Of a DNA stretch of 6,291 nt, positions 1-4,603 are shown in pieces (position 1 is the first letter of the stretch; every line of letters begins with the position of its first letter). Both the position numbers and the translations under genes were made by a program. The notes under the pieces were generated by a model. That model saw nothing but the letters and a program-made list of their open reading frames with translations. It searched no databases and was not told the origin of the DNA. The stretch comes from Candidatus Cryptobacteroides faecihippi (GTDB lineage: Bacteria; Bacteroidota; Bacteroidia; Bacteroidales; UBA932). The stretch covers positions 1-6,291 of the forward strand of contig JAGHSC010000090.1 in NCBI GenBank assembly GCA_018066065.1, given 5' to 3'.

Positions 1-60
1 GAGTTAGCGAGCCACCACAGTGGCCGCAGTGAGTAGGCGCCTCGCGACGTGGTCGGGCGG

Positions 61-99
61 AGTGCACACCCCTCCGGCCCAGCCACCCTCGGAGGACCT
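61..99. repeat. 39-bp GC-rich direct repeat, copy 1
   Basis: This matches 136-174 at 37 of 39 positions, with a start-to-start period of 75 bp; the sequences flanking the two copies are unrelated. In this copy CCTCCG (71-76) pairs with CGGAGG (90-95) to give a 6-bp stem with a 13-nt loop. Read on the minus strand it has three G-tracts of three or more (opposite 86-88, 78-80 and 69-72). It could be a dispersed intergenic repeat family of this genome. I do not recognise a named family. Confidence 0.85.
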
Positions 100-135
100 T
101 AGTCAGAAAAAAGGCACAAGCCCGTAGAAGGTCAC

Positions 136-174
136 AGTGCACACCCCGCCGGCCCAGCCACCCTCGGAGGGCCT
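136..174. repeat. 39-bp GC-rich direct repeat, copy 2
   Basis: Second copy of the repeat at 61-99, differing at only two positions (T73 to G148 and A96 to G171). One change breaks the CCTCCG/CGGAGG pairing of copy 1. The other creates a different stem, GGCCC (151-155) with GGGCC (169-173), also with a 13-nt loop. It also completes an 11-bp odd palindrome CCCTCGGAGGG centred on 166. Function unknown. Confidence 0.85.
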
Positions 175-188
175 CACAAGCAGAATGA

Positions 189-208
189 CCCATCTTCCCG
201 CCCGCCCC
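189..208 (-). other. Predicted G-quadruplex motif (minus strand)
   Basis: The plus strand carries four C-tracts: 189-191, 197-199, 201-203 and 205-208. The minus strand therefore reads as four G-tracts of 4, 3, 3 and 3 separated by loops of 1, 1 and 5 bases (C, C, AAGAT). This fits the usual G3+N1-7 quadruplex rule. It lies between the repeat pair and the minus-strand terminator, downstream of the PPTase-lemA-DUF2207 operon, so it would be in RNA only on read-through. Folding in the cell is not shown. Confidence 0.6.
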
Positions 209-243
209 ACGCCAGAAAAGCAGGAATCCAGGAACCACCAAAC

Positions 244-278
244 AAAAAGCCGGCAGGGAACAAACGCCCCCTGCCAGC
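244..278 (-). terminator. Intrinsic terminator of the PPTase-lemA-DUF2207 operon
   Basis: On the minus strand GGCAGGG (opposite 269-275) pairs with CCCTGCC (opposite 252-258) across a 10-nt loop. Two further G-C/C-G pairs lie beyond a single mismatch (249-250 with 277-278). The stem is followed on the minus strand by TTTTTG (opposite 243-248). It lies about 50 bases past the DUF2207 stop codon at 328-330, which is where the leftward operon should end. Confidence 0.8.
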
Positions 279-300
279 CCGAAATCACTAGCGAACTCCA

Positions 301-320
301 GCGGCAACCAGCGGCAACCA
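301..320. repeat. 10-bp tandem repeat, two copies
   Basis: GCGGCAACCA occurs twice head-to-tail and is followed by a degraded partial third unit (GCGACCACTA). The degraded unit runs into the TAG stop of the DUF2207 gene (opposite 328-330), so the tandem lies directly beyond the end of that gene. It is probably a replication-slippage product. No function is assigned. Confidence 0.8.
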
Positions 321-327
321 GCGACCA

Positions 328-1980
328 CTAACGGCCACCGCCACCGAAACCACCGCCCGAGAAGCCACCGCCACCACCGAACGAAGTGGTGCCACCGCCA
401 CCGGACCAGCTAACAGACCCCGAAGACTGCCCGGACGCATAATTCAAAGCCGAACGATGAAAGTACCTGGAAGTGTTCCCGATCGTGTCATGGATCACCA
501 CAGGAGCCAGCTCCTGGGTACCCATCTGATTCTGAGCAAGCACGAAATACTCAGGACAAACCTTCTTGAAATCCTTGTAGACCTGCTCAGCGATACCATA
601 AAGCGAAGCATAGATCAAGTAGTTGTTCCACAAGCCAACCTCAACCACACCCCTATCCTGGATCAGCGTAAAATCCCTCAGGAAGTTACGCAGGCCAAAG
701 ACCTGCTGAGCCTCAACCGGAGTCATCGCCCAGATCGACTTCGCCTCAGGAACATCCTGCTGCCACTCGTAAAGCTCCTTGCCATGAGCCGCAGACCAAC
801 GCTTGATCTCCCTCTGCTGAAGAATCATGTCAGACCCCGCAGCCGCCTTGAAGAACCCATAAAGACGGTTCTCAAGAGAAATGTCAGTGGAAGAAGAAGG
901 ATTGGAAACATCATACTCATTGACCCTGAGAGCAGGCTTGCCACCCTCCTGAGGAACGATCGACAAGGCACCCTTGTAGTAGAGCCTGGTGATGTAGGCA
1001 CCGATAAGCCTCTCAAGGGCAAGCGTAGAATTCTCGAAAGCCTTGAACACTGAATATGCTTCCTTCAAGTCTCCCCCCACAGGAGTCTCCCTGTACCACA
1101 TGACATCCTTCGGCGAAACACCACCCAGAAGCTCCTTCCTGCGGCGCCTCGTGCGGACCACACTCATGACGGCAGCATAGCCGATGAGAGCAGTCACAGC
1201 AGCGAAAATGAGCCCGATCAGCTTGTCGATCAGGGACGGAGCGGAATCATCATGATAGTCACTCCCATCGAAGGCAGCCGCCTTCACATCCTCGAACGAC
1301 TTGTCGTATGAAAGATCCGGAGTGAATATTCCCTTCTCGAAGCAAACCATCGCGATCATGGCACTGCGCTGGGTGAAAGGCTCGGTCGTCCAGCACTTCA
1401 CAGCACCCTCGAGCACATCGATCTGGCCATTGAAACCGAAGCCCCACACCTTGGTGTTGGCGGAAGTGAGGATCAGACCCTGCTTCCTGATGCACAGGAC
1501 GATGTTCTCAGGAGAAGAACCAAGGCCACGGGTCACGAACATGTGGTTGAAGCCATCCGCATCCGTGTAGGACTTCACAAGCCCCGTCATGTCGTAGCTG
1601 ACGGTGTAGACATGTCTCCCATTGCTCCCGACACCCCAGCAAAGCTCATAGCCATTGCTCTTGCGCACCATGCCGCAACGGCCGGCCTTGGCAGCGCGGG
1701 AACGGTCGACATCCCACGAAGTTCCCTCACTCACATATTCAATGCCCGTCTCGTCGGAGACACGCAGGTTGCGGATGTCCATCCTGCCGAGATTGTCCTC
1801 GACAAGGTACCACTCGGTGATGCTGCCCTGCACATCGATGCTCCAGACTTCGGTGACGGCAGCAGAGCCATCATCCCTCAGAGAAACGTCAATGCGCAGA
1901 GAGTCGACGACACTCTGCGCGGACAGCTGGAGCCCGAATGACAGCAGGAGGCAGCACAAAAGCGCCTTCAGCAGTCTCAT
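328..1980 (-). CDS. DUF2207 family membrane protein with glycine-rich C-terminal tail
   Basis: A 550-residue envelope protein of the DUF2207 (YciQ-like) family, whose biochemical role is not established. A signal peptide covers about residues 1-21 (hydrophobic LLCCLLLSFGL, likely cut near LSA/Q). The extracytoplasmic DUF2207 domain follows to about 245. One clear transmembrane helix lies at about 250-275, followed by RTRRRRK (276-282), so the C-terminal half should be cytoplasmic. That half has the family signature around 430-468 (FLRDFTLIQDRG, then VGLWNNYLIYASLYGIAEQV) and ends in a Gly tail (GGGG 527-530, 535-539, 546-549) typical of the family. The extra pair of membrane helices many relatives carry before the signature block is not evident. 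The gene starts 7 bases after the lemA stop, so the two are surely co-transcribed. A terminator follows. Stop is TAG. Family call is firm, function open. Confidence 0.9.
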   Translation of the reverse strand: MRLLKALLCCLLLSFGLQLSAQSVVDSLRIDVSLRDDGSAAVTEVWSIDVQGSITEWYLVEDNLGRMDIRNLRVSDETGIEYVSEGTSWDVDRSRAAKAGRCGMVRKSNGYELCWGVGSNGRHVYTVSYDMTGLVKSYTDADGFNHMFVTRGLGSSPENIVLCIRKQGLILTSANTKVWGFGFNGQIDVLEGAVKCWTTEPFTQRSAMIAMVCFEKGIFTPDLSYDKSFEDVKAAAFDGSDYHDDSAPSLIDKLIGLIFAAVTALIGYAAVMSVVRTRRRRKELLGGVSPKDVMWYRETPVGGDLKEAYSVFKAFENSTLALERLIGAYITRLYYKGALSIVPQEGGKPALRVNEYDVSNPSSSTDISLENRLYGFFKAAAGSDMILQQREIKRWSAAHGKELYEWQQDVPEAKSIWAMTPVEAQQVFGLRNFLRDFTLIQDRGVVEVGLWNNYLIYASLYGIAEQVYKDFKKVCPEYFVLAQNQMGTQELAPVVIHDTIGNTSRYFHRSALNYASGQSSGSVSWSGGGGTTSFGGGGGFSGGGFGGGGR

Positions 1981-1987
1981 GGCTATG

Positions 1988-2545
1988 CTACTTGTTGAAA
2001 ATATCCGAGATTGAAGGAGCCTCTGCCTTCGCAGGATCCTCAGGAAGGAGTTCCTGGATGTCGAAGTGGAGAAGCGAAGCCACGATGGATGAAGGCCACT
2101 GGCGGACCATCATGTTCATCTTTGTCACGGAGTCATTGAAGACCATCCTGCTGAGACGCACATTCTCCTCATAGCTCTTGATGCCGGCCATGGTGTCGAT
2201 GAAGATCTGGTTGGCCTTGAGGTCCGGATAGCGCTCGGCAACGGCGGTAAGTCTTGAAAGGACCTGTGTGATGGCGGCTTCCTGGCCAGGCATCTGCTCT
2301 GGAGTCACATTGGTGATGCGGCGCTCGGCGATGACATCCTTGAGTGTGTCATGCTCGTGTGAGGCATACTGCTTCGTCATCTCGACAAGACTGGTGACAG
2401 CATCCCACCTGGTCTTGAGCTGTACGGTGATCTGCGCGAACGCATTCTTCCTCTTCTCATCAAGCCCCACGAGGGCACGCTGAGTGTTGAGGAAATAGAT
2501 GAATACTACGGCAACGACTGCCAGAACGATCAATGTTGTTCCCAT
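1988..2545 (-). CDS. lemA: LemA family protein
   Basis: A 185-residue LemA-family protein, normal length for the family. A single N-terminal transmembrane segment (about residues 4-19, LIVLAVVAVVFIYFL) anchors a helical domain predicted to be coiled. Family landmarks are VQLKTRWDAVTSLVEMTKQYASHE (written in two parts: VQLKTRWDAV 41-50 and TSLVEMTKQYASHE 51-64), YPDLKANQIF (106-115), the EENVRLSRMVFND helix (126-138), and the C-terminal PSSIVASLLHF (151-161), which corresponds to the family's FPxxIVAxxxGF. LemA proteins are widespread in bacteria and their molecular function is unsettled. The gene lies 27 bases after the PPTase and 7 bases before the DUF2207 gene, and LemA next to DUF2207 is a recurrent pairing, which suggests the two act together at the membrane. 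No Bacteroidota-type promoter is seen in the 27-base gap. Stop is TAG. Confidence 0.92.
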   Translation of the reverse strand: MGTTLIVLAVVAVVFIYFLNTQRALVGLDEKRKNAFAQITVQLKTRWDAVTSLVEMTKQYASHEHDTLKDVIAERRITNVTPEQMPGQEAAITQVLSRLTAVAERYPDLKANQIFIDTMAGIKSYEENVRLSRMVFNDSVTKMNMMVRQWPSSIVASLLHFDIQELLPEDPAKAEAPSISDIFNK

Positions 2546-2572
2546 AACGCGAAAAAATGGAATTGTTGAATG

Positions 2573-3211
2573 TTATCCAACGACCCAGACAAGCACATGG
2601 TTGTCGAAGGTTGTATATTCAAGTTCGAAGTCCTCCTCATAGCCATCCTTGTGGATGAAGGTCGCATCAAGCTCTCCCTCGCCCTTCGGCCTGAAGTGCT
2701 CGACCTCGATCTGCTCCGCAAAGTCCACGCGGTAGGCAGAGACCCTCTTGTAGATGGCCTCCTTCGCACACCAGTAGATGGCGAGCTGCTCATTCCTCTT
2801 GTCATCGTCGAGATCGTCGATCTCATCCTCGGAAAGAGCCTTCTTCTCGACGACCGAGAAGTCCCTGTCAAGGCACTCGATGTCGATGCCGACATCCTCA
2901 TTGTCGTCGAGGATGACCGCCACATACTTGTTGGTGTGGGTTATGCTGATGTTGGTGACGCTGTTCTCAAGATAAGGCTTGCCGTTGTCATGGTGGCTGA
3001 GATAGACCTTCTCCCCGAAAAGTTCACAGAGGAGAGCCCTCACTGCAAGACGCTGCTTGCGGAGAGACTCGTTTGCGATGAAGGAAATCTCCTCCATCTC
3101 GTCAGCCGGTACGGAAGCAAGCGCACGGAGCTCCTCTTCCGATTCAGTTATCTGCCAGACCCCGACTGTGGTCCTGGTGTCTTCCAATTCTTTCTTAAGA
3201 TAAAGTGCCAT
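2573..3211 (-). CDS. 4'-phosphopantetheinyl transferase superfamily protein (Sfp-like)
   Basis: A 212-residue enzyme expected to move the 4'-phosphopantetheine arm of CoA onto a conserved serine of a carrier protein, in the cytoplasm. The family motifs are all present in order: RKQRLAVRALL (51-61), NGKPYL (76-81), ISITHT (88-93), the metal-binding VGIDIE (107-112, with D110 and E112) and WCAKEAIYK (147-155, with K150 and E151). The length (about 210-230 usual) fits a single-chain Sfp-type rather than the short AcpS type. It may be the general fatty-acid ACP activator or serve a dedicated carrier; no carrier protein or synthase gene is in the window. The ATG at 3209-3211 is the first possible start: an in-frame TGA lies 12 bases upstream. 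No Shine-Dalgarno is seen. It is the first gene of the minus-strand operon with lemA and DUF2207, read from the promoter at 3391-3398. Confidence 0.9.
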   Translation of the reverse strand: MALYLKKELEDTRTTVGVWQITESEEELRALASVPADEMEEISFIANESLRKQRLAVRALLCELFGEKVYLSHHDNGKPYLENSVTNISITHTNKYVAVILDDNEDVGIDIECLDRDFSVVEKKALSEDEIDDLDDDKRNEQLAIYWCAKEAIYKRVSAYRVDFAEQIEVEHFRPKGEGELDATFIHKDGYEEDFELEYTTFDNHVLVWVVG

Positions 3212-3249
3212 AAAAACGTCTGTTCAGTACAAAAACGACAAGACACTCA

Positions 3250-3279
3250 TCGGGCAGAGCCCGACAAGCAGCCAGCTTG
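3250..3279 (-). promoter_or_regulatory. Two abutting hairpins in the PPTase operon leader
   Basis: In the leftward leader RNA, CAAGC (opposite 3275-3279) pairs with GCTTG (opposite 3265-3269) around a 5-nt loop. Immediately next, with no spacer, TCGGGC (opposite 3259-3264) pairs with GCCCGA (opposite 3250-3255) around a 3-nt loop. The pair lies about 40 bases before the PPTase ATG. The T-tract downstream (opposite 3231-3235) is 14 bases away, too far for a standard terminator. I recognise no known riboswitch class. A regulatory role is inference. Confidence 0.4.
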
Positions 3280-3390
3280 GTATGCATAACGGAACAACAG
3301 CGGATCGTCCGATCGGGAATCCGTCGTGGAATTGTTATCTGCCTTTACAGGACTGGGAGGTTCCATCTGTGTTGTTGTACTTGATTGACG

Positions 3391-3398
3391 CAAATATA
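3391..3398 (-). promoter_or_regulatory. Bacteroidota -7 promoter element for the PPTase operon
   Basis: The minus strand reads TATATTTG, an exact match to the Bacteroidota TAnnTTTG element. Transcription would start a few bases on, near 3384, leaving a leader of about 170 nt before the PPTase ATG. No convincing TTG-type -33 element is seen at the usual 19-21 base spacing. The element is 40 bases from the oppositely directed mdh promoter, so the two may influence each other. Confidence 0.65.
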
Positions 3399-3438
3399 AT
3401 GATTTTTTGAATTAGAAAGAAAATACAAGGGAAATTGT

Positions 3439-3446
3439 TATCTTTG
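3439..3446 (+). promoter_or_regulatory. Bacteroidota -7 promoter element for mdh
   Basis: TATCTTTG followed by CA is an exact match to TAnnTTTG. The predicted start of transcription is near 3452, giving a leader of about 50 nt. A clear -33 TTTG at ideal distance is absent; the nearest is the T-run ending in G at 3403-3409, which is too far. The 11 bases AATTGTTATCT here (3433-3443) also occur at 3330-3340 without the TTTG half. Confidence 0.7.
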
Positions 3447-3451
3447 CACCA

Positions 3452-3468
3452 CGTCTCCAAAGGAGATG
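3452..3468 (+). promoter_or_regulatory. Hairpin at the predicted 5' end of the mdh mRNA
   Basis: C3452 to C3458 pairs with G3462 to G3468 (CGTCTCC, loop AAA, GGAGATG), giving 7 pairs including one G-T wobble. It falls right at or just after the predicted start of transcription. Such 5' stems are known to shield mRNAs from decay, and that would suit a highly expressed gene. The rest of the leader (3490-3505) is nearly pure A/T, which suits initiation without Shine-Dalgarno. The role is inference. Confidence 0.45.
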
Positions 3469-3505
3469 GAACAACAAGTCTTGAACGTTTAAAAATAAAT
3501 TTAAA

Positions 3506-4498
3506 ATGGGATTCTTAACTAACGAGAAATTGACCATCGTCGGAGCCGGCGGAGCTATCGGTTCAAACATGGTTCAGACCGCTCTCATGCTCGGTCTTAC
3601 TCCAAACATCTGCCTTTACGATATCTTCGAGCCAGGTGTTCATGGTGTAGCAGAGGAAATGTGCCACTGCGCATTCGAAGGTGCAAACATCACCTGGACA
3701 ACAGATCCTGAGGTTGCCTTCACCGACGCAAAGTACATCATCTCTTCAGGTGGAGCACCTCGTAAGGAGGGCATGACCCGTGAGGATCTTCTCAAGGGCA
3801 ACTGCAAGATCGCCGCTGAGTTCGGTGACTTCATCAAGAAGTACTGCCCTGACGTAAAGCATGTCGTTGTCATCTTCAACCCTGCTGACGTCACCGCTCT
3901 TACCGCACTCATCCACTCAGGCCTCAAGCCAGAGTGCCTCACATCCCTTGCAGCCCTCGATTCAACCCGTCTCCAGGAGGCTATCGCCAAGGAGTGCGGT
4001 GTTGCACAGAGCGAGGTTGTCAACGCACGCACCTATGGTGGACATGGCGAGCAGATGGCTGTCTTCGCTTCCAAGACCACTGTTGCAGGCAAGCCACTCG
4101 CTGACTACAACATCTCCGCAGAGAAGTGGGAGGAAATCAAGCACAACACAATCCAGGGTGGTTCAGCAATCATCAAGCTCCGTGGCCGCAGCTCATTCCA
4201 GAGCCCTGCATACCAGGCTGTCAAGATGATCCAGGCTGCCATGGGTGGCGCTGAGTTCACTTGGCCTGCAGGTACCTATGTAAACTGCGACAAGTGTGGC
4301 TTCAAGAACGTCATGATGGCTATGCCTACCACAATCGACGCTACCGGTGTCCACTTCACCGCTCCTGAGGGAACAGCTGAGGAAATGGCTGACCTCCAGA
4401 AGTCTTACGAGCACCTCTGCAAGATGCGTGACGAGATCATCTCTCTTGGCATCATTCCTGCAGTTGAGGACTGGAAGGCCGAGAACCCTAACCTCTAA
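3506..4498 (+). CDS. mdh: Malate dehydrogenase (NAD-dependent)
   Basis: Interconverts malate and oxaloacetate with NAD(H) in the cytoplasm. In Bacteroidales it works in the partial TCA cycle and in the reductive route to fumarate and succinate. The 330-residue chain is full length. The N-terminal Rossmann fold begins with IVGAGGAIGSN (11-21), with D39 at the end of the second strand favouring NAD. The substrate loop is APRKEGMTR (84-92, with R86 and R92 as the dicarboxylate-binding arginines). FNPAD (124-128) contributes N125. LDSTR (151-155) supplies D152 and R155, and the catalytic histidine is H180 in YGGHGE (177-182). The C-terminal domain continues through LRGRSSFQSP (225-234). The sequence closely follows the Bacteroides enzyme. 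Oddities are ten cysteines, including CDKC (261-264). All seven arginines use CGT/CGC, unlike the AGG/AGA-rich TPR gene next door, which points to high expression. It has its own promoter and terminator, so it is probably monocistronic. Confidence 0.97.
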   Translation: MGFLTNEKLTIVGAGGAIGSNMVQTALMLGLTPNICLYDIFEPGVHGVAEEMCHCAFEGANITWTTDPEVAFTDAKYIISSGGAPRKEGMTREDLLKGNCKIAAEFGDFIKKYCPDVKHVVVIFNPADVTALTALIHSGLKPECLTSLAALDSTRLQEAIAKECGVAQSEVVNARTYGGHGEQMAVFASKTTVAGKPLADYNISAEKWEEIKHNTIQGGSAIIKLRGRSSFQSPAYQAVKMIQAAMGGAEFTWPAGTYVNCDKCGFKNVMMAMPTTIDATGVHFTAPEGTAEEMADLQKSYEHLCKMRDEIISLGIIPAVEDWKAENPNL

Positions 4499-4517
4499 CA
4501 GAGGACAGAACGATATG

Positions 4518-4557
4518 AAGAGGGTGGCTGAGACATCAGCCGCCCTCTTTCCGTTTT
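4518..4557 (+). terminator. Intrinsic terminator of mdh
   Basis: AAGAGGGTGGCTGA (4518-4531) pairs with TCAGCCGCCCTCTT (4536-4549) over 14 pairs, one of them a T-G wobble, around the tetraloop GACA. It is followed by a broken T-rich tract, TTTCCGTTTT. It begins 20 bases after the mdh stop and ends just before the promoter of the next gene, so mdh and the TPR gene should be separate transcripts. Confidence 0.9.
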
Positions 4558-4570
4558 GGAACAATTATAC

Positions 4571-4578
4571 TATTTTTG
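4571..4578 (+). promoter_or_regulatory. Bacteroidota -7 promoter element for the TPR gene
   Basis: TATTTTTG matches TAnnTTTG exactly. Transcription should start near 4585, about 20 bases before the ATG at 4604. A TTTG at 4555-4558 lies upstream but only 12 bases away, shorter than the usual 19-21, so the -33 element is unclear. Its position rules out the earlier TTG codon at 4556 as the true start of the gene. Confidence 0.6.
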
Positions 4579-4603
4579 TATCCCAGTGCACATTGGACAG
4601 AAA

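Larger units (their letters stand above)
1..327. other. GC-rich gene-free region with repeats and a terminator
   Basis: No reading frame here looks like a protein: the short open frames on both strands are Pro/Arg/Gly-rich low-complexity translations with no recognisable motif. The plus strand is strongly C-rich and T-poor between about 180 and 330. It holds a small perfect hairpin at 11-24 (GCCAC, 4-nt loop, GTGGC), two copies of a 39-bp repeat, a G-quadruplex motif, a minus-strand terminator and a 10-bp tandem repeat, each listed separately. The first 36 bases could be the last codons of a plus-strand gene ending at TAG 34-36, but 11 codons are too few to judge. Confidence 0.7.

Noticed and set aside
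1..36. The 3' end of a plus-strand gene stopping at TAG 34-36
   Set aside because: Only 11 codons are visible with no recognisable ending, and other frames are equally plausible.
61..174. The repeat pair as a CRISPR array
   Set aside because: There are only two copies with 39-bp units and a single 36-bp spacer, internal palindromes in different places, no third repeat and no cas gene in the window.
103..331. Two short open frames (61 and 64 codons) in the GC-rich region
   Set aside because: Both cross the repeat, G-quadruplex or terminator elements and translate to low-complexity Pro/Arg or Gly/Trp-rich sequence. No promoter or start signal was seen.
457..1053. A 198-codon open frame on the plus strand opposite the DUF2207 gene
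   Set aside because: It is antisense to a well-supported gene, with no motif, promoter or start signal of its own.
3231..3264. A transcription attenuator in the PPTase leader (hairpin plus T-tract)
   Set aside because: The T5 run lies 14 bases after the stem, too far for intrinsic termination. The hairpins are kept only as a possible regulatory structure.
2570..3289. A 239-codon open frame on the plus strand opposite the PPTase
   Set aside because: It lies wholly antisense to a gene with all its family motifs. Its translation is Leu/Val/Asp-rich with no recognisable domain, as expected from the mirror of a biased coding frame.
4556..4603. A 16-codon N-terminal extension of the TPR protein from a TTG start
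   Set aside because: It would begin inside the mdh terminator tail, cover the promoter element, and bury the signal peptide behind a non-hydrophobic lead.
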